Below are positions 1 through 11,761 of a stretch of DNA of 64,000 bases, piece by piece (position 1 is the stretch's first letter; each line of letters starts with the position of its first letter). Under the pieces are notes generated by a model. The model was not told the DNA's origin, searched no databases, and saw only the letters and a program-made list of their open reading frames with translations. A program made the translations under genes and the position numbers. Source of the DNA: Coptis chinensis (lineage: Eukaryota; Streptophyta; Magnoliopsida; Ranunculales; Ranunculaceae); contig CM027378.1 of assembly GCA_015680905.1 (NCBI GenBank), positions 88,007,501-88,071,500 of the forward strand, read 5' to 3'.

Positions 1-1013
1 TGTATCTGATTATACTTGGTTTTATTATAGTTTATTTTTACTCACCATTGTTTTGCATAAGAGTGGATTGAATTAATTTTTATGCAGAAAGCGACCTACT
101 CTGTGATACGGCCTACGCTAGTGTAAGTATAGAGTAAGTTTTGTCTTTTATTATTTTTATTAGATGTAGTGGAAAAGCTCCTCAATAGAGAAACTAAATG
201 CTTTAATATTATTAGATTAGAAGCGAATGCGCCTCGGTGGAGGAATTAATATTTTAGGGCTACACGCACCAGCATTTATAATGCTGACCCGATTTGCATG
301 TTTGTTTATTAGGTGTGTTCATAAAATGAACGTAGCCGATAAGTCTCGGCAGGTTGATTATTTCATGTGGTTTGGCATTAGCATTTCATTTAAGAATATG
401 TTTGTTTTTTTTTTTTTTACTAGTTAAGCTGGGGTTAAGGCAGACCCCCACCTGTATATAACCAAAGTTTGAATTTTACATCCACTGATCTAAGAGTATG
501 GTCATTAGAGGGCGCAACATTACAAACTTGAATACCTACTAATCCCCTATTACATACTATATTGTATCCTCATTAGGAAACCCCTCAATGAGGAACAACC
601 ATTAGAGAACCAAATTAATACATCCCAACATATCCATAGCCCAACATAGCCAGGCTCCAAGTCTGTGCACAATACATTGGCTAGTACTATCAACCCACCA
701 TGCAAGCCTGATAAAAAGCCTGGAACCGAGCCCAGACATTCCAACCCGCCTGAAAAGTGGATCTGGTTCGAACCAACCCGACACTCTCCATCTCTACCCG
801 TCTTCTAACAACCACCATCAGCTTGACATCATCCCAATCCCAACGCAACCAGCAATCAAACATCCCCTTCCAGTCCTTCGCCATATCTCCTTATAGAACC
901 CTAGTACCACCAAAGCTTCCAAAAAAACCAGATGCCAAGAAATAGCCTTCGGACCCAATCCCTCAACAACCTGCTCATAGTGGTTGTACAAGGCCTTCCC
1001 TTGCCATCACTAG
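1..1013. other. Non-coding, no recognised gene
   Basis: AT-rich intergenic sequence. Between about 550 and 950 it is less AT-rich and has overlapping short open frames on both strands, none resembling a protein family I know. It could be the worn 5' part of a retroelement whose downstream portion is the duplicated block that follows, but this is only a guess from base composition. Confidence 0.4.
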
Positions 1014-1285
1014 CCTCCAGAGATCCCCTCCAGCCACCTCTAGGTTCAAGTTCCAATTTTTAGCCAACAAAACGTATCGAATGTAGTCCCAAGATCACCC
1101 ACAAGAACTAAACCGCTACACAGCGAAATCTCCGGAGCACACACTCTTTTCTCCAGAGATCCCCTCCAGCCACCGCTAGGTTCAAGTTCCAATCTTTAGC
1201 CAACAAAACGTACCGAATGTCATCCCAAGATCACCCACAAGAACCAAACCGCTACACAGCAAAATCTCCAGAGCACACACTCTAT
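1014..1285. repeat. Tandem duplication, two copies of 136 bp
   Basis: The block beginning CCAGAGATCCCCTCCAGCC at about 1017 recurs at 1153 and stays aligned through GAGCACACACTC (1135 and 1271), a constant offset of 136 bp. The copies differ at roughly ten positions, so the duplication is old. No coding function is apparent. Confidence 0.9.
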
Positions 1286-2035
1286 TCACAACCACTCGAC
1301 TTCTATTGAACAGATTCACCAAATTCACTTCCTCAAGACACAGGATAATTGAAAACTAAAGCTGCACCTTACAATCCGCAAAGAGATGAGGTAATCTCAT
1401 GAAAGAGAGGAGACAGCCGTCCGAAATGGCACAGGGTGGTGACATCAACCCGAAAAGGCTATTGTATAGGTGAGAGAGATGGGTTTATTATGCTAAACCC
1501 TAGGAGAGAGAGAAAGCAGCCATGAGAGAAAGCAGCCATGGGTTTATTATGTTTGTTTTCCCTTGAGGTGTAATAGATTTTCAGTTGAAGCAAAGATGTT
1601 TATTTTTGTTGTAATTAGAATTGAGGAGTTGTTTAATCATATTTGTAAAATTTTAAAATGAAGAGTTTGTTTAATGTAGAAATATTATTGGTAAAAAAAA
1701 TATTTTGAATAATTAAAGGACGATGGGTTTTTAGAAATTGAGGAGAGTTTGAGTCGGGAACAAATATTGTTTTCCAATTTTGTCAAAATTCGAATGTGAC
1801 AAGCATGTTGACTGAGTTTCAAAAAAATAAAATAAAAATCATAACAGTGTTTTGAAATGTCACTTATGCCTCAACTATCTCATAGAATGTGTAAATACAA
1901 GTTGCGAACTCTCAAGTTATTTTATAGTTAGAAGTAACCTTTCTTTTGCAATAGTCATAAATTTGTTGAAACTAAATTGAGTATAATCATGTTTAACCCT
2001 ATAATGGCACTATACAAGAAGCTATCCCATTTAGT
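1286..2035. other. Non-coding AT-rich spacer
   Basis: No open frame of interest. A purine-rich GAGAGAGA patch and a short direct repeat (CATGAGAGAAAGCAGCCATG) occur around 1500-1545. I see nothing else here. Confidence 0.4.
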
Positions 2036-2434
2036 TGTTCTGAACATAGTACAAAATATCAGGATGTGGCAAAATATTGATTCCTAATTTATGGATATGT
2101 ATTGTGGATATATCCTCTTCTTTGGGGATATTTGACATTGTTTCATATGCAAATATCGATAAATATCGTAGATATTGTGGATATTTCTTAATATATCATG
2201 ATATGTACTTTATATTTATTTGAAATATAATGATAAATATTAAATAAAATTGTTATCTACACAAAATATCGCCAAATATTCCCAAATATCGCAATGTATT
2301 CTAAAATATCATAAATATCATTGATATTTATAGTTGTATATATCTCTAAGCATATCGCAATATTTACATATCCTTTACTGAAATCTCGATATTTATCGCA
2401 ATATATCACAATATTTTGTACTATATTTCTGAAC
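2036..2434. repeat. ATATCG-rich repeat with imperfect terminal inverted repeats
   Basis: The left edge (GTTCTGAACATAGTACAAAATAT, from 2036) is mirrored at the right edge (reverse complement reads GTTCAGAAATATAGTACAAA, ending near 2434). The interior is a dense, irregular run of AAATATCG/GATATTT words on both strands. The word composition and the GGATATATCC-GGGGATATTT segment recur at 33010-33125, so this is a dispersed family, probably a foldback or MITE-like element. No coding capacity is visible. Confidence 0.45.
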
Positions 2435-2839
2435 GCCATATGTAAGCTTTGCCATAGTAATTACTTAGCAATTAATTTATGGTGAAAACAAAATTGACAT
2501 TTGGTGCGGCATATGGAAACTTAAGCATATCAATGCTATGGTGAGGTTGCATTTGGCAAGTCTTGAATTTGGTAAGACAACCTTTAATTATACATGTCTC
2601 TAGCAACTTGCAATTCGCATTTAAGACTTAAAGTTTTTATTCTACACCCACATATATGGCCGACATATCAATTTCGAAGAATTTGTCTCCATAATTCTTT
2701 TTTTATAATCAATGTGCGGCAAGAAAATCAGAACAACAATACCTAGTATTATAATATATGGTGTATGGAAAGTATGCTCTAGACTATGAAAAATTAGGAT
2801 ATTATTTGAGTTTTATGTAATTCTCTATATACCCTACAA

Positions 2840-3320
2840 ATACCCTATAAGGGCATCACCAATGCAGGCCGTCAAAATAGAGGGCTACATCAGCCTTTTA
2901 AAGGTTTAATTAGAGGAGAGAAATGATTTGAAAGGCGTATGTTGGAGGGGTTCTACAGTGCCAAACTTCATAAATGAAGAATAGTTCCTGGAAATATTTG
3001 ATTTGATGTACATGTTAAGTTGGTCTAGTGGTGTTCAGCTTGATTATGTGAATCGCAGGTACTGTGTTCCAACTAGGTGATGGGATTCAAACCCGGGTTG
3101 GGCTATGTGAAAATACATTGGTGACGGGCCGGGTTTGGACAATAGAGTAAAACATGTAAGTAAAAACTCTAAAATTGTCTTCAAATATAAAGATACTTTT
3201 CAAGGATGGTATTTATAGAGGCCCTTATAGGGGCTGCATTGGAAAGGTGCTTTTTCAATTGCTCCTTCAAATTTGAAGATAGGCCCATATAAAGGCTCCA
3301 TTGGTGATGCCCTATGGGTA
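2840..3320. mobile_element. MITE-like element with GGGCATCACCAATG termini
   Basis: The left end reads AGGGCATCACCAATGCAG (from about 2849) and the right end, about 3296-3313, is its reverse complement with one change (CTCCATTGGTGATGCCCT). The similarity continues a little outward into TACCC on both sides, so the exact boundary and target duplication are unclear. Termini of this type are common in short non-autonomous plant DNA transposons. The element ends about 145 bp before the UGT start codon and contains a tRNA-like SINE candidate, so it seems to have received a second insertion. Confidence 0.6.
3011..3190 (+). mobile_element. tRNA-derived SINE candidate
   Basis: An A box (TGGTCTAGTGG, 3021-3031) and a B box (GGATTCAAACCC, 3083-3094) stand about 50 bp apart in the correct order for an internal RNA polymerase III promoter. 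No tRNA cloverleaf can be drawn, so this fits a SINE head better than a tRNA gene. An AT-rich tail follows, but I cannot fix a target-site duplication. It lies inside the MITE-like element upstream of the UGT. Confidence 0.5.
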
Positions 3321-3463
3321 TAATTGTTTGTAACTTTGAATCATTCAAATTCATCATATTCTCATTTGAGTGTAGAGAATCATTCAAATTCATCATATTC
3401 TCATTCAAGTGTAGAGGATAGAAAGAGCTCCTCTGACACCTCCCTCTGCATTCTGTGAGAAAA

Positions 3464-5023
3464 ATGGAAATGAAGTATTCTTTAGCAGCCAATAAGAAAC
3501 CTCATGCGGTTTGCATACCACTACCATTCCAAAGTCATATTATTGCCATGCTTAAATTTGCAAAACTTCTACACTGCAAAGGCTTTCACATCACCTTTGT
3601 AAACACGGAATACAACCATCAAAGGATACTGAAATCTAGAGGACCTGATTCGCTCAAAGGCTTGCCAGACTTCGAATTCGAAACCATCCCAGATGGTCTA
3701 GCTGTATCTGATATCAATGTCAGTCAAGACATATTAGCCCTTTGCGACTCCATGACGAAGAACTTTCTAGGCCCATTTCTCAACCTCATTGCCAAGCTTA
3801 ACAAAGCATCGGCAGATAACCCTCCAGTTACATGCATCATATCCGATATATTCATGAGCTTCCCACTGGAAGCAGCTAAAGAGCATGGTATCCCAAATGT
3901 TCTGTTATGCCCAGTGAGTGCTTGTGTTTTGATGATTTATCTTCATTGTCAACACCTAGCTGAAAAAGGACTTGTCCCCGTAAAAGGTAAATATATATCA
4001 AAACCTTGATAATTTTTTCGTTTTTGTCTAGTATTATTTGAACTCAATGCGAATCTTTACTGATATTTCCTTTTCCCTGACTTAATAGATAAGAGTGATT
4101 TAACAAATGGGTATCTCAACAAACATATCGACTCGATCCCTTGTGTAAGGGATATCCGACTCAAAGATCTTCCGAGCTTCTTTTGGGATGATGATAAAAC
4201 CCTGCACAATTATTTCGATGAACAAGTGCAAAGCGCCTCTAAGGCTTCCGCAATCATTTTCAACACATTTGATGCCTTAGAGAACAGTGTTTTAGAAGCA
4301 ATGAGATGTCTACTACCTCCTATTTATACAATGGGCCCTCTTCAGTTGCTTCTTGAGCAACTACCACAGAACACCCAATTGAGATCGGTGGGATCCAATC
4401 TGTGGAAAGAAAATGAAGATTGCATTCCATGGCTTAATACTCAAGAACTGAACTCTGTTGTTTATGTTAATTTCGGTAGTACCACAGTTATGACTTCGCA
4501 ACAAATCAATGAATTTGCTTGGGGACTAGCTAATAGCAAACACCCTTTCTTGTGGGTTATTAGACCCGATCTTGTTATCGGCGAAGCATCAATTCTGCCA
4601 CCACAGTTTGTGGAGGAGACTGCAGAGAGGGGTTTGGTATCAGGTTGGTGTCCGCAAGAACAAGTCCTCAGGCACTCTTCCACTGGTGGGTTCTTAACGC
4701 ATAGTGGCTGGAATTCGACTATGGATGCTATATGTGGTGGTGTTCCAGTTCTCAGTTGGCCTTTCTTTGGTGATCAACAAACAAACTGCAGGGATGCTTG
4801 TGTTCATTTTGGTATTGGTATGGAGATAGGTAATGATGTCAAAAGGGATGATGTCGAGGAACTTGTGAGAGAGTTGATGGAAGGTGAAAAGGGTAAGGGA
4901 ATGAAGAAACAAGCTATGGTGTGGAAGAAGAGTGCTGAAGATTCAGCAAAATCTGCTGGATCTTCTTATGTGAATTTGGATAAAATTATCAAGGAAGTTC
5001 TAACCCGTACGCAACTAGAATAA
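3464..5023 (+). CDS. UDP-glycosyltransferase, UGT85-like, two exons
   Basis: Transfers a sugar from a UDP-sugar to a small acceptor in the cytosol; the acceptor cannot be read from sequence. Exon 1 is 3464-3986, intron 3987-4088 (GT...AG), exon 2 4089-5023; the joined frame encodes 485 residues, normal for the family. The start is the ATG at 3464; a second in-frame ATG lies two codons on. The catalytic His is at about residue 25 (PFQSHI) and the partner Asp at about 128 (IISD). The 44-residue PSPG sugar-donor box spans about 361-404 and ends in the expected Asp-Gln. Within it HSGWNS is intact, but the usual Glu three residues later is Asp. Intron position and the SHI/HSGWNS wording favour UGT85A. 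No stop or frameshift is seen, so it is probably functional. A MITE and SINE sit in its proximal promoter. Confidence 0.93.
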
Positions 5024-5343
5024 ACTACTATTCTTATTCTATACGTACTAGTTTGGTTTGAATAAATTTCAATCTTGAATTCTTGGTACAATGGTACTTA
5101 CGTTTACTTAAACTCAAATCTTGGTTCCTTATAGCATCTTTAATTGTGAGACTTGAAAAACACCAAATATTTTGACCAAATAAACACCAAACATTTTCAG
5201 CCCAGACATCAAAGATTCGACATCAAATCCCGCTGCTTTAGATACACCGCGCGAAAAAGCCCATGCTGTTTTCAGAACATCACGCCATATATGCCCAAAG
5301 TACAGAACATAATGGTTTAAAAAAAAAAAAAAAAAAAAAATTC
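5024..5343. other. UGT 3' flank ending in a poly(A) run
   Basis: AT-rich sequence downstream of the UGT stop codon, ending in an uninterrupted A run of about 22 at 5319-5340. The A run directly abuts the copia fragment. No gene is seen. Confidence 0.5.
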
Positions 5344-5663
5344 ATCGCCACATAGCTGATATGGCTCGTACTCTTTTGTTCACTAGTCATGTTCCTTTAA
5401 CTCATTGGGTTGATGCAGTTTCTGCGGTAGTCTATCTCATCAACCGACTCCCATCTCCTATTCTTCAATGGTCATTACCTCATTCCCGTCTCTATGGGAA
5501 GTCCCCATCCTACTCTGAGTTGCGTATTTTTGGTTGTGCATGTTATCAATATTTAGGAGCTTATATGACTAACAAACTTTTGCCAAGAACTACTTAGTGT
5601 GTCTTTTTAGGTTACATCATGCAGCATAAGGAGTGCAAGTGCTTTGACTGCTATACAAGCAGA
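5344..5663 (+). pseudogene. Ty1/copia integrase C-terminal region, left half
   Basis: The frame from 5344 reads like the end of a copia integrase core and the following linker: HIADMARTLLF, WVDAVSAVVYLINRLPS, LRIFGCACYQYL, then after a TAG at about 5596 the familiar CVFLGYIMQHKECKCFDC. The reading breaks at 5663, where the large LTR retrotransposon begins, and resumes at 32050. No gag, protease or LTR of this copia element lies to the left, so only a fragment was present when it was split. Confidence 0.88.
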
Positions 5664-6503
5664 TGATCAGCTCCCAAATGTGTGTTTTATTATCCGTATA
5701 TTGCTGCATTACAATCCCTCTTACGTTTGACGAAAAGACAACCCATAGCTTTTACTGTCTTTTTCAAGTTAAGGAGTATTTCAGACCACTTATCATAAAA
5801 GCTGTGTCTTAACACCAAAAGGAGCCTTAATCACGCTTATTACAAAAACCAATAGCTGCTATGGAAAAGTGTTGAAAAAGTCAAAGTCAACAGTGAAAGT
5901 CCTCAAATCAGAAGACCAAAGATGGAGGCCATTATTTCAAATTATGAAAACTTTTCCCTAAACCTACCTTAGTCAAGAAGGCACCAAAAAGTAAAAGCTA
6001 AAGTGAAAGGGGTGAGGTGTCTAGTTTGTAATGGAGGAGGGCAAATCTGTAATTGGCAAAAGTAGGGCTATATAAACAAAAAGCAAGGGAGAGAGAACTC
6101 ATCCATTGTCTTAGGATCCAAACCATTTGGTTTGTTTATTTTCTTGTCTTGTTTTCAATTCATGCTTTGTAATTTATTGTTGTTTTAATTTAATTCAATC
6201 AACTTGTTATGTCCTTTTCTTTATTTCAATCAAACTTGTTATTTGTTATTTGTTTTCATTTTCAATCTTGTTTGTTGCTTTCATTTCAATATTTTAATCA
6301 ATCTTCCTTTCATGTTTTCAAGTCATTTCAATCAAACAATCAAGCTTTCAAGTTCATTAGCTAAAAACCATTCTAATCCTACAAAAGTCTACCTTTTTTC
6401 TTCATATCTCCCTCACTCAAACTCGATCTAAACAATTTAAGATAAACCTCAACTCTTAATCTAACTCTTTTGAAGTATACTCATTACAATATTACAAGCT
6501 TCA
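5664..6503 (+). repeat. 5' LTR of the 26-kb element
   Basis: 840 bp, starts TGATCAGCTCCC and ends AAGCTTCA. It contains a TATATAAAC-type box near 6070-6078, followed by the likely R region. The T-rich stretch with CAATC words at 6200-6400 gives spurious open frames. It aligns along its whole length with 31176-32044. Confidence 0.92.
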
Positions 6504-6505
6504 AA

Positions 6506-6523
6506 TGGTGCCGCCGTCATGGA
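6506..6523 (+). promoter_or_regulatory. Primer binding site, tRNA-Asp type
   Basis: Two bases after the 5' LTR the sequence reads TGGTGCCGCCGTCATGGA. This resembles the tRNA-Asp complement used by many plant Ty3/gypsy elements (TGGCGCCGTTGCCGGGGA), with about five changes. The position is right; the mismatches fit an old insertion. Confidence 0.7.
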
Positions 6524-7020
6524 TTAAAGGAGTGAGAGTGATTGGTTGAGAATATCTGTTATGATTTGTTTTAAAGTAGTAACATCTAGAATCACAACTT
6601 TTGAGTACGAGTTTCTTAAAATATCTCTCCATAGTTTTAAAAACCAGAAGATATAAAAAATGAAAGTTATACGTCCGAAGTAACCAAAATGATACCGGAT
6701 TAACATATAATTTTATCTTCTTGGCAAAACCTCTATATAGATAGAGATATATTTTGAATGAGAAAACAAACCAAAAAAAAAAAGATGAGGTATCTCCAAA
6801 CGAGAATTAAACAAATAGAGTAACCCAAAGTGATACTATTCTCTGTTTAATTCTATCTTTTTGCCTCCACCTCTCTATTTTGTCTCGAGAATCTGACGTT
6901 AAAATACTCAAAATTTTCCAAAATTTTCAAAAAAAATTTCTTTTCTTAAAAATCTTTCCCCTCTCGTTTAAATCTTTTGCCCTCCTAAATCTCTCTCGTT
7001 TCTAAAAAAACTTTTCAAAA
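6524..7020 (+). other. Leader of the 26-kb element, non-coding
   Basis: AT-rich sequence between the primer binding site and the first open frame. It has short repeated words around 6760-6860 (GATGAGGTATCTCC, TCTCTATTT). No gene is seen. Confidence 0.5.
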
Positions 7021-7338
7021 ATGTCTTCTGTAGCAAACAAAAACCCTCCACCTAGCAAGACTGGATAGATCAGTTTCAATGATCGTGTGCAAGCACTTCC
7101 TAGAGAACTTCAGCTTAAGATATGGACACATATACCAAAAATCATTCCTGGTTTAGGTAAGAGTTCATATGCACGTAAGAGACGAGCTAAGAGAGAAAGT
7201 TGGTGCTTGAATTGTGAAACACCAACTTGCCCCCGTCTTCAACCTCATAATAATTATGTTTACAAAGTCTACATGTGTTATCCCCCAATGCATTATGCTC
7301 GGTCCAAGAGAGTAATCCAACTATCTGGTTGGGATTGA
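7021..7338 (+). pseudogene. Small Cys/Arg-rich ORF of the 26-kb element, one stop
   Basis: An ATG at 7021 opens a 105-codon frame with a single TAG at codon 16 (7066-7068), ending with TGA at 7336. Past the stop come LPRELQLKIWTHIP, which resembles the start of an F-box, a basic stretch (YARKRRAKRES), then WCLNCETPTCPRL, a Cys-x2-Cys plus Cys pattern that could bind zinc. The gene lies about 500 bp inside the 5' LTR, where gag would start in a standard element, but it does not resemble any gag I know. I cannot assign a function. The F-box likeness rests on 14 residues and may be chance. Confidence 0.45.
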
Positions 7339-7599
7339 CTCAAGTTTTCCAAAAACTTTCAAGTCTTGGGGATCTGACTTAAAACAACCCACCTTTTTAT
7401 AATTTCTATCAAACTTATTCAAAACCCAAAAAAATTAATTAAAATTTTCTTTCTGTTATCTATACATATTTTCCTACAGTTCATGTACAGTTCTTTCCAT
7501 TATATGGTTCTCATCTACCATTGGATATGAGTGTATCCTATACGTTATATTGCATTTTCGATATGTTGTACAAAGAATAGATATGATTGATAGTCAATC
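7339..7599. other. Spacer between small ORF and LINE 3' end
   Basis: AT-rich; probably partly 26-kb element sequence and partly LINE 3' untranslated region. The junction is not visible to me. No gene is seen. Confidence 0.35.
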
Positions 7600-7612
7600 A
7601 CTATCTCAAAGC

Positions 7613-10600
7613 TCAGCTTACAAATCTATAGTACGTGGTGTTCATATCCTCAATTTTATGCACGAATGCAGGCCTGCCATCCCACCACTTCTTCTCTCCC
7701 TTTGCCAAGTGTGATGCTTCTTTGGAACAGATGTCCGCACCAAAGTTAACCTCACGCCAAGTGTTAGTCACAATGATCCATTCCGCGAGCCCTTTCACTT
7801 TGTCCCAAGCTGCTCGAATATGCCAATGTACCTGATCATTTTGAAAAGATTTCACAGCCGCAGTAGAGTCGGATTCCACCCAGATATGTTTACATCCCAG
7901 TTCCACCGCTTTTGAAATGCCCTCCACTATCGCAAAACTCTCCGCTATAAAGTTAGTGGAAATGCCCAGACCTCCAATATATGCACCAATAACCTTGCCG
8001 GTACTGTCTCGAAGAAGCGTGCCCCAACCTGAAATTCCCAGATTACCTCGTGAACAGCCATCAACGTTCACTTTAATCATGGTACTGGGAGGTGCTACCC
8101 AATAGCATTCAAGTATGCATGGAGCCCTCCTTAGCTTTGCCGGTAACTTCCAGGCCTTCAGAACTTCCAAGTCTCTGGTGGAATTGTTCATGTGTTTCTT
8201 CGATCGGTCATATGCTCTTTTGATCGCTCCTCGAACTTGAAACATGACAGACCTTATGCTCGACTTTTTGCTGCCATATAAGACCCCATTTCTATTTCTC
8301 CAAACAGCAACCAAACAAGTGATTGCAGCTGCCCTCCATAGATCCCGTCATTTGAGGGGCTTCATTTCGACACTTTATTAACATATCCTCCCAATTTGCA
8401 ATCTTCGTGTGGTGCTGCATGTTCTTTTCTATGAGCTCCCAGCACCTTTGTGCAAACATACATTCAAATAGAAGATGGTCTTACGTTTCCTCAACCTCTG
8501 CACAGATGCAACAGCGAGACGCCAACTGAAAATTCCTCGCCCTTAGTTTCTCGTCTGTATGCATGGCCCCATTAAGTATTTTCCATCCTATCCCATGCGT
8601 CCTTGGCAACACCTCAGCTGACCAGAGAAACTTGGTCCACAGCGGCCCATTGTCCCTCTCTTTTATTGCTTCATGTGCCGAGCTTACCGAGAACAAGCCA
8701 TTGGTGGATTGGAGCCATACTCTTCTGTCTTCTCTGTGCTGATCTGGGAGCTGCAGCTGACTTAAATCCACCCCAAGGCTGTTAAGAATTTGTTTCAGGG
8801 AGTTCGGGAACTTCCATTGATTCCCCTGAATGCAAGCACTGAGTGGTGCTTTGAGTTTCTGCAGAAGCCTTTTGTCCTGGAGATGGTTTCCGATGATCAC
8901 CTCCCCTATCCAGTTATCCCTCCATAAACTTATGTTCTCTCCTTTCCCAATGATCCACCCTTGATGCGTATCCATCTCTCTGAGAGCCCATTGTAGATCG
9001 GTCCACACTGTAGATTTCTTATGGCTCGACCAACCCCCCGATTTGTTCCTGTATTTTCCATTCATGAACTCTGACCAATCCGAAGTGTCGTTCAATAAAC
9101 TCCAGGCAAGTTTCATGAGCATCGATAGGTTTATATCTCTGAGCTTACGGAGGCCCAGTCCACCCTCTTCCTCTGGCCGACAAACCTTTTGCCATTTTAC
9201 TGTGATGAATTTCCTCTCCGATGGGCTGCCACTCCAAATGAAATTTCTGATAATACCCTCGCATTCTTTAATCACCGACACTAGCCATTTGTAAATAGCT
9301 ATGTTATGTACCAGTATGCTATTGAGAACCTGCTTAGCCAGAACCACTCGACCCTTGAAGGATAGCATCTTTCCCACCCAACCGACTGCCCATTTCCTGA
9401 TCTTGTCGACCATAGGCGCTAACGTTGCTCTTGTAACCCTGCCCACAATTAAGGGAACACTTAAATATCTTTCCGGTAGGAAACCCTCTTTTATGCCCAT
9501 GATATCCTCAATGTCCTGCTTCCTTCTATGTGCCATTGGACTCAAGAAAATCTTGCATTTAGCTTTGCTTATTAGCTGCCCCAAAGCCAACTGATAGGAG
9601 TCTAGAAGCTCCATGAGATTAATGAGCTGCCTCCTTTTTGCATTACAGAAGATAAATATATCATCAGCGAACATAAGATGTGTAGGGCTGGAGTAATTAC
9701 TTTGTATCACCATTCTCTCAATTTTCCCCTGTTCACGCAAAAGCCATTCCAGCCCCTTTACTCGACAATCCTCTCGAAGGCAAAAGTATCGGGCGAAAGT
9801 GGGTCTCCTTGCCTGAGCCCTCTCTCCACTGTGAAACACCGAATCGGACCTCCATTCAAAAGAATCGAAATGGTATTATTCGTTACAGCTCCCTGAATCC
9901 ACCCTATCAGTTTCTCATCAAACCCCATTCTCTGCATAACTACCTAAAGAAATTTTCAATCCAGAGTATCAAAGGCCTGCGAAATATCCAGCTTGATGCC
10001 TATATTTCCACCTCGTCTCCTGACATGCAGCTCATTGACGAGCTCAAAAGCCAACCCCATAGCTTGAGAAGAGTTCCGATTAGCAATGAACCCATATTGT
10101 TCTTTTGTGACGATCCTCTGAGCGAGAGTATTTAGCCTTGAAGCCAAGATTTTTGTAATGACCTTGAACCCGAAGTTTGCCAAACATATCGGTCTGAATC
10201 TATCCAGCTTATTCGCGCCCTTTTCTTTTGGGATCATTACCAAGAAGTTTGCATTAAAGCTTCGCGGAATACGACTTCTGATGAAAAAATATTGTACCGC
10301 CCTGGCCATGTCCAACCCTACTACCTCCCAGAAAGTTTGAAAGAAGTGACCTATGAAACCATCCGGCCCAGGAGAGCTATCTTGGTTCAAATAAAAAACT
10401 GCCTTCTTTATTTCCCCCAGAGAGGGCAACCGAGTCAAGCTCACATTATCCTCGTCTGTCACAGACCTTGGCAACAACTTGATAAGGTCATCATCCGTCG
10501 GTAGCTCGACTCTTTTCAGTTTCTTAGAAAACTGTCGCACCATGAAATCCCCAATCTCCTTTTGATCAGAGAGAATCACCCCCTCTGTGTTTCTGAGTTC

Positions 10601-11722
10601 TGAAATGTAAGATTTATTTCTGTTCATATCAGCTAAGGCGTGGAAGAACTTAGTACTTTTATCCAGATCATTGTCCCATTTTACCTTGGACTTCTGCCTC
10701 CAAAAGGATTCTTCTTGCTCTAGCAAGCCCTCGACTTTGTTTTCCTGGTTAATCAGATCAGTGGCCAGAGCATCAGTGAAATTCCTCTCCAACTCTTTTT
10801 GCATAGTCTCCAGAACCTCAGATTCCTCTCTAACTTTTGTGTCCAAGTTCCCAAAGATATTTCGATTCCAGCACTTCAAAGCACCTTTCAGACGCTTAAG
10901 CTTTTGGGTGAGCACGAAAACTGAGTGTCCTTCTATGGGCTCTGACCAACTCTGAAGCACTAGATCCTTTAAGCTTGCGTCAGTAGTCCACATCTTGAAG
11001 AATTTGAAGGGTACATTCCTGGGCCTTGGGATTGTGATTGTCCAGCCAACAAGGGGTGAGTGATCAGAGCACAGCTTACTCAGCGCCCTGTACCTCCAAC
11101 CTGGGTGCAAAAGATTCCATTTAGTGTTTACAAAAGCTCTGTCCAGCTTCCCCACAACCTTGTCCACTCCCATCTGTTTATTCCACCAAGTGAATTCGAA
11201 CCCAGAGTGAGGAGCCTCCATCAGCTGATTTGAATTTACCATATCTCTGAAGTCCGTCATTGCTACAGACCGGGGAGTTCTTCCACCTTTCTTTTCTGTT
11301 AGACTAAGATAAGCATTGAAGTCGCCTATCATAAGCCATGCTCTAGATGAAGAGTTTAGACTACTCAACTCCGCCCATAAATGTCTCCATCTCACATACA
11401 CTGAACTTGCATGAATGATAGTAATCAACCCATTCTGGGACTCTACCGTGATGTGTTGGCTCGATTGACTGTGTAAAGTTGGGGCCAACACATCATGCCT
11501 CCAAAGCAACCAAAGATTAGGCACCCTGTTGTCATTAGAATTGTGAATAATTTGGGTGCAAAGCCCCACCGAACGAAGAAAAGATGTAGAGAACCTAGAC
11601 GGATCCATCTTAGGCTCAGCTATACCAATGATATCTGGCTCCCATCTTTTCACAAGCTTTGCCAGCCTAGACTTCGTTTTATTATTCGAGATACCTCAAA
11701 CATTCCAAAATATGCACCTCAT
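7613..11722 (-). pseudogene. LINE ORF2: endonuclease, reverse transcriptase, RNase H
   Basis: Polyprotein needed for LINE retrotransposition. The ATG is at 11722; codon 9 is TGA where WNVRGI is expected (CGA to TGA). The endonuclease is recognisable from EPKM, GDFN and CSDHSPLVGW. The reverse transcriptase shows KLDISQAFD, then a stop near 9956 and a frameshift, then HLMFADD with both catalytic aspartates. A zf-RVT-like region follows, broken by a stop near 8481. The C-terminal RNase H (8314 down to 7613) keeps its acidic residues (VNVDG, AESFA, ESDS, GAD). Domain order and the RNase H are typical of plant L1 elements. Multiple lesions show it is dead. Confidence 0.9.
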
Positions 11723-11761
11723 TAAGAAAAGAGATGTGATTATTATCGAATGAGGCAAGCC

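Noticed and set aside
5319..5340. Poly(A) next to the copia fragment as evidence of retroposition
   Set aside because: No target duplication or processed-transcript features; the matching T run on the other side (32494-32530) belongs to the hAT-like MITE.
6204..6431. Open frame of 75 codons in the left LTR and its twin at 31666-31911
   Set aside because: Phe/Leu/Ser-rich translation of a T-rich LTR segment repeated in both LTRs; no protein character.
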